A stretch of DNA of 38,550 nucleotides. Origin: SIG565 sp045646145. Its GTDB lineage: Bacteria > Bacillota > Clostridia > Oscillospirales > Acutalibacteraceae. Made by a program: the position numbers and the translations under genes. The notes under the pieces were generated by a model. That model was not told the DNA's origin, did not search any database, and was given only the letters and a program-made list of their open reading frames with translations. Of the stretch, positions 32,345 through 38,550 are shown piece after piece. Position 1 is the stretch's first letter. Every line of letters starts with the position of its first letter. The DNA lies in the NCBI GenBank assembly GCA_045646145.1, contig JAZRKE010000057.1:1-38550 (forward strand), written 5' to 3'.

Positions 32345-32404
32345 TAGATTTAAATATATTTTGAAGTTTCGGTAAATAATATACTGAAAAAAGGAGGCGC
32401 TTTT

Positions 32405-33451
32405 ATGAAATCGGCAGAGAGAGGACGTTTTTTAATAAATGCCGCCTATTTTATTTTTATTGCGGTTTTAATATTTTTAGTGTATAAATATCTACTTTCA
32501 TTTCTTTTACCATTTATTGTGGCTCTTATCATAGGTTTTTTTGTTCAAAAGCCTTCACTTAAAATTTCAGAAAACTTAAAGGTGAAATCACGTACGGTTG
32601 CATCGACTTTGGCATTACTGATTTATTTTTTGTGCGGCAGTTTGGTTGTGCTTCTAATTTATTTTCTTTTTTCAAACCTGCAGTCGACTGTAATGGGTAT
32701 TGCAGATAGTGTAACGGATGCCGCCAATGTTCTGAGTTCTATGTTTAATAGATATGCCGATTTCACCCGCAATCTACCACCAGAATTCGGTTCAATGCTT
32801 GAAAATTTGCCAAAAATCTTAGCCGACAATGCCGTTGGATTTTTAACAAGCAGTGTATCCTCTGCGGCAACCTTTGCAACGAAAAATATTCCTTCATTTT
32901 TCTTCAGTTTTTTAATAACTGTTATGGCGAGTATATATTTTGCAAGAGACTTTTCTGCCGTAAAGCATTTTGCTTTCGCGGTAATTCCGCAAAGGCATCA
33001 TAAGAATATTCTTAAAATAAAAAATATTATGTTTGCCAATGTTTTTAAAATGGTTAAGGGTTATGCAATTCTTATTTTAATAACCTTCGCCGAGCTTTGT
33101 GTTGGTTTTTTGTTAGGAAATGTTAAAAACGCTGTATTTTTGGCGGCGGTTATATCTTTAATTGACGCCTTACCCGTTTTAGGCGTAGGCATAGTTCTTA
33201 TTCCTTGGGCGGTTATCTCGATAATTTCGGGAAATATCGGCTTTGGAATATATCTTGCGGTGCTTTATTTGATAATTGCCATAGTGAGAAATGTTCTGGA
33301 ACCAAGAATTCTTAGTAGTAAATTGGGCATACCTCCGCTTTTATCTTTATTGATAATTTTTTGTGGCTTAAAACTTTTTGGATTCTTCGGTATGATAGTG
33401 GCCTTTATCAGTCTTGTAATTTTTATTGATTTTTACCGTGAAGAGAACTAA
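32405..33451 (+). CDS. ytvI: Sporulation integral membrane protein YtvI (AI-2E transporter family)
   Basis: A 348-residue polytopic protein of the AI-2E/PerM fold, with two N-terminal transmembrane helices (about 10-45), a helix pair near 62-90, and a soluble amphipathic central region (about 95-165). Then come further helices with the family segment SLIDALPVLGVGIVLIPWAV and NVLEPRILSSKLGIPPLLSL. The weakly charged, short form and the spore-former context fit YtvI, a sigma-E-dependent protein in Bacillus. A generic AI-2E family exporter is the alternative. AAGGAGG lies 7 nt before the start; it is divergent from hom. Confidence 0.8.
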   Translation: MKSAERGRFLINAAYFIFIAVLIFLVYKYLLSFLLPFIVALIIGFFVQKPSLKISENLKVKSRTVASTLALLIYFLCGSLVVLLIYFLFSNLQSTVMGIADSVTDAANVLSSMFNRYADFTRNLPPEFGSMLENLPKILADNAVGFLTSSVSSAATFATKNIPSFFFSFLITVMASIYFARDFSAVKHFAFAVIPQRHHKNILKIKNIMFANVFKMVKGYAILILITFAELCVGFLLGNVKNAVFLAAVISLIDALPVLGVGIVLIPWAVISIISGNIGFGIYLAVLYLIIAIVRNVLEPRILSSKLGIPPLLSLLIIFCGLKLFGFFGMIVAFISLVIFIDFYREEN

Positions 33452-33486
33452 TTGACATTAACACCTTTTAAATCGGAGGGCATAAT

Positions 33487-33592
33487 ATGTATAAGGCGGA
33501 TTAAATCAGTTTCGCCTGATTTGCGAATATTTTAAAGAAGCCAGAGTGTAAAATCTTTATCCAAATTTGATTTGGGTTTTAATGCTTTGGCT
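33487..33592 (+). other. Leader region: five-codon minicistron and long hairpin upstream of DUF3343
   Basis: GGAGG at 33475-33479 precedes ATG 33487, which encodes only MYKAD before TAA 33502-33504. A small AAATCAG/CTGATTT hairpin follows. Then comes a long imperfect hairpin with outer stem AGCCAGAG (33539-33546) and CTTTGGCT (33585-33592) and inner TAAAA/TTTTA and CCAAA/TTTGG pairs. It ends 14 nt before the DUF3343 ATG. No riboswitch class is recognised. It could be a regulatory leader or the remains of a decayed gene. Confidence 0.5.
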
Positions 33593-33606
33593 TAAGGGGA
33601 ACACAA

Positions 33607-33825
33607 ATGCACAGATATAGAATTTCTACCGGCACTGTAACCTATGCAATAAAGGGTAGAGATATTCTTCGTAAACACGGATACAGTGCGGCCATTGAGC
33701 GTTTATCGGGTGCCGGCAGAATCGGCTGCGGATACGGTATCGTTTTTGGCGGTGATCCCGAACAGGCTGAGAGGTTACTCAGAGCCTCGTCTGTAAAAAT
33801 TTATGAAATAAAGCAAATAACCTAA
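33607..33825 (+). CDS. DUF3343 protein (putative Se/S carrier-like)
   Basis: A 72-residue protein of the DUF3343 family: STGTVTYAIKGRDILRKHGY, SGAGRIGCGYGIVFGGDPEQAERLL. The single cysteine (about residue 48) in the G-C-G-Y-G-I motif is typical, and the family is annotated as a putative selenium/sulfur carrier. It lies directly before a cysteine desulfurase-like gene, which supports a persulfide or selenide transfer role. AAGGGGA precedes the start. A terminator stands between it and the next gene. Confidence 0.83.
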   Translation: MHRYRISTGTVTYAIKGRDILRKHGYSAAIERLSGAGRIGCGYGIVFGGDPEQAERLLRASSVKIYEIKQIT

Positions 33826-33853
33826 AACCTCCGATTTTTTCGGAGGTTTTTCT
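33824..33853 (+). terminator. Terminator between DUF3343 and the desulfurase-like gene
   Basis: An 11-bp stem AAAACCTCCGA/TCGGAGGTTTT (33824-33834 with 33840-33850) with a T5 loop and trailing T run. It overlaps the DUF3343 stop and lies only 20 bp before the next start, so the downstream gene either depends on read-through or has a promoter not seen here. Confidence 0.85.
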
Positions 33854-33872
33854 GATAAAGGAGAAAAAAGAT

Positions 33873-35000
33873 GTGATTTATTTTGATAACGCCGCAACAA
33901 GTGGTAAAAAGCCTGTTGGTGTTATAAATTCTGTAGGCTTAGCGTTGAAATATTATAGTGCTAATCCGGGTAGAAGCGGATACAAAAGCTCTATGGAGGC
34001 GGCGATGAAGATATATGAAACAAGGAGTGCGTTGGCGGATTTTTTTGGGGCTGAAGCAGAAAATGTTGCGTTTACACTCAACTGTACACACGCGCTTAAT
34101 TGTATATTAAAGGGCGTATTAAAAAAGGGAGACCATATAATTGTCTCTGATCTTGAGCATAACGCCGTCATGCGCCCCCTTTTTTCGCTATCAAAAATGA
34201 GGGGAGTTGAATTCAGTGTTGCTGAGGTAAGTCAGGATGATGATATTACTGTTAAGAACTTTGAAAATCTTATTAAAAGCAACACAAAAATGATACTTTG
34301 CACACACGCTTCAAATGTAACCGGGCAGATTTTGCCGATAGAAAAGATTGGTGTAATTTGCGCTCGGTATGGATTATTATTCGGTGTTGATGCGGCTCAA
34401 TCGGCAGGAGTTTTATCAATAAATATGTTAAAAATGAATATAGATTTCTTAAGTATTGCCGCCCATAAAGGCCTGTATGCGCCAATGGGAATAGGTATTC
34501 TGATAAGCAGAAAGCCCCTTGAATTTACAGTGATTGAAGGTGGTACGGGGACTGGTTCTATCGACCTTTCGCAGCCTTACGAAATGCCGGAGAGAATTGA
34601 AAGCGGTACGGTCAATTTGCCTGGTATTTTTGGTGTATCGGCAGGGCTTAATTTTGTAAAATCAAATACACCGGAGCGGCTTTATAAAAGAGAACTTTCA
34701 ATTATCAAGCATATTTATTCGGCTTTCAAAAAAATGGGAAATGTAGAGCTTTATACCGATATTCCTCACCTTACTAAAAGCGTTCCCGTATTGCCATTTA
34801 ACATTAAGGGTAAGAACTGTGATGAGGTGGCACAGTATCTTGCTCGTAATAACATTGCTACCCGTGCGGGACTTCACTGCGCTCCAAGTGCACATAGAAA
34901 AATGGGTACAATTCCTGCAGGATGTGTGCGGATAAGCACAGGTTTTTTTAATAATCTCACAGAAGCAGAAATTTTAATTAAAACTATTAAAAAAATATAA
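33873..35000 (+). CDS. Cysteine desulfurase-like class V aminotransferase
   Basis: A PLP enzyme of 375 residues that would release sulfur or selenium from (seleno)cysteine. Class V features are MIYFDNAATSGKKP, the PLP-phosphate region NCTHALN, VDAAQSAG, the Schiff-base lysine in SIAAHKGLYAP, and the catalytic cysteine in RAGLHCAPSAH near residue 338, followed by GCVRISTGFFNN. GTG 33873 is the start, with AAGGAG about 9 nt upstream; the adjacent ATG (33871) is out of frame. Pairing with DUF3343 suggests joint sulfur/selenium handling. Confidence 0.9.
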   Translation: MIYFDNAATSGKKPVGVINSVGLALKYYSANPGRSGYKSSMEAAMKIYETRSALADFFGAEAENVAFTLNCTHALNCILKGVLKKGDHIIVSDLEHNAVMRPLFSLSKMRGVEFSVAEVSQDDDITVKNFENLIKSNTKMILCTHASNVTGQILPIEKIGVICARYGLLFGVDAAQSAGVLSINMLKMNIDFLSIAAHKGLYAPMGIGILISRKPLEFTVIEGGTGTGSIDLSQPYEMPERIESGTVNLPGIFGVSAGLNFVKSNTPERLYKRELSIIKHIYSAFKKMGNVELYTDIPHLTKSVPVLPFNIKGKNCDEVAQYLARNNIATRAGLHCAPSAHRKMGTIPAGCVRISTGFFNNLTEAEILIKTIKKI

Positions 35001-35017
35001 ATTTTTTAAAATATCGG

Positions 35018-35046
35018 TTGTTATATCTAATAAATTATGATATTAT
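35018..35046 (+). promoter_or_regulatory. Sigma-A-like promoter of cdaA-cdaR
   Basis: TTGTTA at 35018-35023 and TATTAT at 35041-35046 with 17-bp spacing, 30 bp before cdaA. Confidence 0.65.
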
Positions 35047-35076
35047 TAAGATATACAAGTAATAGGAGAAAAAATT

Positions 35077-35961
35077 ATGGGAACAATATCTGCATTTTGG
35101 AGCCAATTAGTATATATTTTGTCCTCATTCCGCATTGTTTTAGACTTAATTGATATCGCGATTATAGCCTTCATTATCTTTAAAACAATTGAATTTTTTA
35201 AAGAGACGAGAGCAGGGCAGTTAGTAAAGGGTATTGCCTTGGTTTTTGGTGCTTATCTGATAGCGAATTGGTTTGAACTTATAACCGTTAAATGGTTAAT
35301 TTTGCAGCTTACCGATTCCTTACTCGTTTTAGCCGTAATAATTTTCCATCCCGAAATTCGCCGTATGCTTGAAAAGATGGGGCATAGCCGTATCACAAAG
35401 CTAGGTCGCGGCGCAATGAGTGATTTGGAATACGGTGAGCAGATAGAACGCCTTGGAGATATCTGTAAGGCAGTAAGTAATATGCAGGATAAGAAAATCG
35501 GTGCACTGATTGTAATTGAGCGCAAAACACCGCTCGGAGAAATTATTGATACAGGAACAAAAATCGACGCAGCCGTTTCTACCGAACTTATTCAAAATAT
35601 ATTTTATCCGAAATCTCCATTGCACGATGGAGGTATGGTTATCAGAAATGATCGTATAGCTTCGGCGGGCTGTATTCTTCCACTTACCAATAATAATGAT
35701 TTAAACTCTCAGTTGGGCACAAGGCACCGTGCGGCAATCGGTATGAGTGAGACTTCAGATGCAGCAGTAATAGTAGTATCTGAAGAAACCGGAATAATCT
35801 CTCTCGCAATCAACGGCACTATTACTCGTGGTTACAACTCGGTTACACTTAGAGATGCTCTTATTAAAGAGTTCTATTCTGAGGATGAGAACGAGAAAAA
35901 GCCATTTTATAAAACTATTTTTGAAAAAACCGTATCACTTTTCAAAAAGAAGAATAAGTAG
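35077..35961 (+). CDS. cdaA: Diadenylate cyclase CdaA
   Basis: CdaA makes the second messenger c-di-AMP from two ATP at the membrane. The 294-residue protein has three N-terminal transmembrane helices (about 10-90) and a DAC domain with the catalytic DGG motif (184-186 in PLHDGGMVIRN) and GTRHRAAIG (214-222). The usual sequence is DGA; the glycine variant keeps the catalytic aspartate. The downstream gene encodes its regulator CdaR, the conserved arrangement in Firmicutes. glmM, often third, is not here. Confidence 0.95.
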   Translation: MGTISAFWSQLVYILSSFRIVLDLIDIAIIAFIIFKTIEFFKETRAGQLVKGIALVFGAYLIANWFELITVKWLILQLTDSLLVLAVIIFHPEIRRMLEKMGHSRITKLGRGAMSDLEYGEQIERLGDICKAVSNMQDKKIGALIVIERKTPLGEIIDTGTKIDAAVSTELIQNIFYPKSPLHDGGMVIRNDRIASAGCILPLTNNNDLNSQLGTRHRAAIGMSETSDAAVIVVSEETGIISLAINGTITRGYNSVTLRDALIKEFYSEDENEKKPFYKTIFEKTVSLFKKKNK

Positions 35962-35978
35962 GAGCGAGGTAAAAAATT

Positions 35979-37244
35979 ATGAAATTTAATAAAGATTTTT
36001 CGCTTCGTAAAATACTTGATAACAAGAAATTTGTAATGGCGATTTCTATTTTCTTTGCCTTTGTTTTTTGGCTTGGTATTAAAATGGGCGAAACTCCGAC
36101 AATAGACCGTACAATTTCAAAAATCCCTTTTACCCTTGAAACAGAGGGTACGGTTGTTGGTGAACTTGGTCTTGATGAAATTAGTGGTGTTACGAGCCAA
36201 ACAGTAACGGTAAAATTAAGTGGTCCTGCATATGTTTTAAATCAGTTATCGGAAAATGATATTTCTGTTTCGGCTTCGCTTTCTGAGGTTACAAAACCCG
36301 GTGATTATCAGTTAACACTTACCGCTAACAAAAATTCCTTTGGTAGTGAATATACCGTGGTTTCAATAACTCCGTCCGTAATTAATGCAAAATTTGATTA
36401 TATTGACACCAAGCAGTTCTCCGTTACTCCACGAATTACGGGAGTTACCGCAGTTAGCGGACTTGAAAAGGGTGAGCCTGTCGTTGCGGAAGTTGGCAGC
36501 GATACTATAACGATAAAAGGTCCAAGATCTGAAATTCAGAAAATTTCCTCTGTTGTGGCATTAGCTGTAGTTAGTGAAACTTTATCAGAGACCAAAACCT
36601 ATGACGGAACAATTGTTTTATACGATGAGAATTTTAATGAATTAAATCGTGATAATTATACTATTGGTGCTACCACCGTAAAGATTTCTCAGCCAATTTT
36701 AAAGAGTAAAACAGTGCCGATTAAGGCAACATTTATTAACGCTCCTGATGCGTATATTTCTGCACCTATAAGTACCACTCTTTCGGTTACAGAGGTTAAT
36801 ATAGCAGGCCCCGCAGAAACAATTGATGCAATTGCTGTGGCTGAATTATCTCCAATTGATTTTAATGAGATTTCAAAAACTAAAAACAGTTTTGATGTTA
36901 GCCTCATTTTACCTAACGGAGTCAAAGCGGTAGATAATATAGAAAAGGTTACGGTTAGTATTAATACACGGTCGTTCGCTGAAAAGAGCTTTACAGTGTC
37001 AAATATTCTAACAATTGATAATTCACAGTATTTTACTGTATCTTTAAAAAGCTCCATTAAAAATGTTAAGATGTGTGGTCCCTCAAATGTGATTTATTCT
37101 CTCAAGGCCGATGATTTATACGCTGTAGTTGATTTAACCGATAAAAATGTGGGAGATTATATCGTAAATGTTACTATTAAAAGCGATAAATATCCTAACA
37201 TATGGCAGGTTGGAACCTATCAGGCTACAGTTAAGGTGGATTAA
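35979..37244 (+). CDS. cdaR: CdaA regulatory protein CdaR (YbbR domains)
   Basis: A 421-residue protein with one N-terminal transmembrane helix (about 17-35) and a large extracytoplasmic region of four YbbR repeats (about 50-130, 135-220, 225-310 and 330-420). Typical turns are VTVKLSGPAYVLNQL, TITIKGPRSEIQKISSV, EVNIAGPAETIDAI and NVKMCGPSNVIYSL. CdaR binds CdaA and modulates its activity. It starts 17 bp after cdaA with GGAGCGAGG upstream. Confidence 0.93.
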   Translation: MKFNKDFSLRKILDNKKFVMAISIFFAFVFWLGIKMGETPTIDRTISKIPFTLETEGTVVGELGLDEISGVTSQTVTVKLSGPAYVLNQLSENDISVSASLSEVTKPGDYQLTLTANKNSFGSEYTVVSITPSVINAKFDYIDTKQFSVTPRITGVTAVSGLEKGEPVVAEVGSDTITIKGPRSEIQKISSVVALAVVSETLSETKTYDGTIVLYDENFNELNRDNYTIGATTVKISQPILKSKTVPIKATFINAPDAYISAPISTTLSVTEVNIAGPAETIDAIAVAELSPIDFNEISKTKNSFDVSLILPNGVKAVDNIEKVTVSINTRSFAEKSFTVSNILTIDNSQYFTVSLKSSIKNVKMCGPSNVIYSLKADDLYAVVDLTDKNVGDYIVNVTIKSDKYPNIWQVGTYQATVKVD

Positions 37245-37250
37245 GATTAT

Positions 37251-37275
37251 AGGGGAGGTCGTTTTGGCCTCCCTT
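37251..37275 (+). terminator. Weak terminator-like hairpin after cdaR
   Basis: A 10-bp stem with two G-T pairs (37251-37260 with 37266-37275) and GTTTT loop lies just after the cdaR stop. No clear T run follows, so termination may be partial. Confidence 0.5.
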
Positions 37276-37321
37276 GTTACATAAAATTCAATCTTGAATA
37301 AAATAATTTGAGGTGTTTTTT

Positions 37322-37642
37322 ATGTTAAATATTTTAATAAATCTTGCTGTAATTTTTTTGATGCTTTTAGGCCTTTCAGAAATTTTTTATTTTCTTGGAA
37401 CGCTTGTATTTAGACCGTCGATAAAACCAAAAAAGTATTTAACTCTATATTTAGATAGCAAATGTGCTGAACAGCAAATTTTATCTGAGCTTTTTAATAT
37501 ACGTTGGTTCGGGGATAGATTTGCGAAAAAAATTATTTTTATAACCGAAGCTCTGGAACCTCAAGAGGCATACAGATTGGAAAATGAATATAAAAGCGAA
37601 ATAGCAGAATTTAAAAGCGGAGTTTTTAATGGACGAAAATAA
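37322..37642 (+). CDS. Small membrane-anchored protein of unknown function
   Basis: A 106-residue protein with one hydrophobic N-terminal segment (about 3-30, with FLGTLVF) and a soluble tail containing KKYLTLYLDSKCAEQQI and a C-terminal charged helix. The family is not recognised. Its last 14 bases overlap the helicase gene, implying coupled translation. ATG 37322 is preferred to GTG 37313, with GAGGTG just upstream. Confidence 0.7.
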   Translation: MLNILINLAVIFLMLLGLSEIFYFLGTLVFRPSIKPKKYLTLYLDSKCAEQQILSELFNIRWFGDRFAKKIIFITEALEPQEAYRLENEYKSEIAEFKSGVFNGRK

Positions 37643-38550
37643 AAAGGTTTCTTTTAGCGGAACCGTAGAGAGAATTACATATCGAAACGAGGGTAATCAA
37701 TACACCGTTTTGACTTTATCTGATGGCAGCGATGAAATCACCGCCGTTGGAATTATGCCCTTTGTAAGCGAGGGCGAATTTATTAACTGTACGGGTGAAT
37801 TTGTTATCCATGCTACCTATGGGGAGCAGTTAAGGGTAGATTTTTTTGAGCGCATTATTAAAGAAGATGCCGCATCTATTTTAAAATATCTTTCTAGTGG
37901 AGCAATTAAGGGTGTTGGTCCTGCAACTGCAAGAAGAATTGTTGAATGCTTTGGGGAAGATAGCCTTAACGTCATTGAAAATGAACCCGAAAAATTAATT
38001 GCTATAAAAGGTATAACTGCCGAAAAAGCCTTTTCAATGAGTCAATTTTACAAAAATCAGTTTGGTATGCGTGAAATTCTGTTAAAACTAGCTCCTTTTA
38101 ATATAACACCGCAAGAAGCTTTGCGAATTTTCAGGAGTTTTGGAGCATCAGCTTTAGAAAGAATAGAGAAGAATCCTTATATTTTATGCTTTGACGGTAT
38201 TAATTTTGAATTTGAACGGGTAGAACACATTGCCGAAATATATAATTTCGATAATAACAGTTATGAGCGAATATTTGCAGGTGTAAAATTTGTGCTACTT
38301 AGAAACACCTTTAATTCGCATACCTGCCTTCCTTATGATAGGTTGTGCTCTGTTGCAGCGCAGATGCTGGAGGTAAGTGTTTTATTGGTTGAAAAAACAG
38401 TGGAGGAGGCCGCTGAAAGCCTTAATTTAATTATTGAAAATATAGAAGATAGGCGTTTTGTGTTTCTGCCGGAATATTATAGCAGTGAAAAATTTTCAGC
38501 TTCAAGGGTAAAGGTATTATCCGAAAATGCGGAAAAACTTTTTCCGCTTG
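37629..38550 (+). CDS. recD2: RecD2-type ATP-dependent DNA helicase, 5' part
   Basis: The first 307 codons run off the window end. The N-terminal OB-like domain (residues about 5-78, FSGTVERITYRNEGNQYTVL) precedes a helix-hairpin-helix region (GAIKGVGPATARRIVECFG near 93-111 and IAIKGITAEKA). A helical domain with ILCFDGINFEFERVEHIAE follows. This order is that of the RecD2/YrrC N-terminus; the helicase motifs would lie beyond the window. RecD2 acts in DNA repair and fork restart as a 5'-3' helicase without RecBC. ATG 37629 has GCGGAG about 8 nt upstream and overlaps the preceding gene. Confidence 0.9.
   Translation, partial: MDENKKVSFSGTVERITYRNEGNQYTVLTLSDGSDEITAVGIMPFVSEGEFINCTGEFVIHATYGEQLRVDFFERIIKEDAASILKYLSSGAIKGVGPATARRIVECFGEDSLNVIENEPEKLIAIKGITAEKAFSMSQFYKNQFGMREILLKLAPFNITPQEALRIFRSFGASALERIEKNPYILCFDGINFEFERVEHIAEIYNFDNNSYERIFAGVKFVLLRNTFNSHTCLPYDRLCSVAAQMLEVSVLLVEKTVEEAAESLNLIIENIEDRRFVFLPEYYSSEKFSASRVKVLSENAEKLFPL

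Noticed and set aside
32345..32404. Sigma-E promoter for ytvI
   Set aside because: An AT-rich stretch has ATATT-like sequence, but no CATACAAT-like minus-10 is found at a suitable distance.
35620..35640. CdaA as an inactive cyclase because of DGG instead of DGA
   Set aside because: The catalytic aspartate and the RHR motif are intact, and Ala to Gly is a mild change, so activity is expected.
1..38550. CRISPR array, transposase or prophage genes
   Set aside because: No regularly spaced direct repeats with unique spacers and no transposase, integrase or phage structural gene were seen; only the PcfK-like fragment and tRNA-end repeats hint at mobile DNA.

Overview
The window looks like chromosomal DNA from an AT-rich, anaerobic, endospore-forming Clostridia member (Oscillospirales/Ruminococcaceae-like; this placement is inferred from gene content and not tested). 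The supporting signs are sporulation genes (a SPOCS/LysM protein, yunB, ytvI), a meso-diaminopimelate-type murE, an oxidative half TCA branch (aconitase and isocitrate dehydrogenase), a ferredoxin:thioredoxin reductase-like protein, and strong Shine-Dalgarno sequences with consensus sigma-A promoters.

Layout. 1-2143: an antisense fragment of a PcfK-like mobile-element gene abuts a 5'-truncated aconitase, which is followed by isocitrate dehydrogenase. 2224-3756: a SPOCS-LysM spore-envelope protein. 3805-6144: a tRNA-Leu(GAG) with its own promoter and terminator, then two rRNA methyltransferases. 6213-9743: a small membrane protein, an amidase-domain gene with UGA directly after its AUG, and a minus-strand operon DUF2975 - XRE regulator - DUF4153. 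9926-13890: a compact five-gene operon (FAD oxidoreductase, FTR-like protein, thioredoxin, MFS symporter, polysaccharide deacetylase) bounded by a sigma-A promoter and a strong terminator. 13924-14971: a CarD-like regulator and a zinc-ribbon membrane protein.

15048-27447 is the division and cell wall cluster: mraZ, rsmH, ftsL, a PASTA class B PBP, murE, mraY, ftsW, murG, murA, ftsQ/divIB, ftsZ. It opens with a promoter followed by five AAAGTG-type MraZ boxes at about 10-bp intervals. murF, murD, murC, murB and ftsA are not in it. The enzymes run from the first committed step of UDP-MurNAc synthesis (MurA), through DAP addition (MurE) and lipid I/II synthesis (MraY, MurG), to polymerisation and crosslinking (FtsW, PBP) at the FtsZ ring.

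27494-29570 is the least ordinary stretch. It holds a truncated tRNA-Leu 5' copy fused to a highly structured segment, an intact tRNA-Leu(UAG), a membrane-protein gene broken by an apparent -1 frameshift at an A6 run, and two direct copies of a tRNA-Leu 3'-end sequence. This resembles the footprint of repeated insertion or decay at tRNA genes.

29632-38550: a cytidylate kinase-like protein, yunB, homoserine dehydrogenase (minus strand), ytvI, a DUF3343 protein preceded by a minicistron and a long hairpin, a cysteine desulfurase-like enzyme, the c-di-AMP pair cdaA-cdaR, a small membrane protein, and the 5' part of a recD2-type helicase that runs off the end.

No CRISPR array, complete insertion sequence or recognisable riboswitch was seen. 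No single large novel system is evident. The best candidates for follow-up are the tRNA-Leu-associated structured island, the FTR-thioredoxin redox operon, and the AUG-UGA start of the amidase gene.
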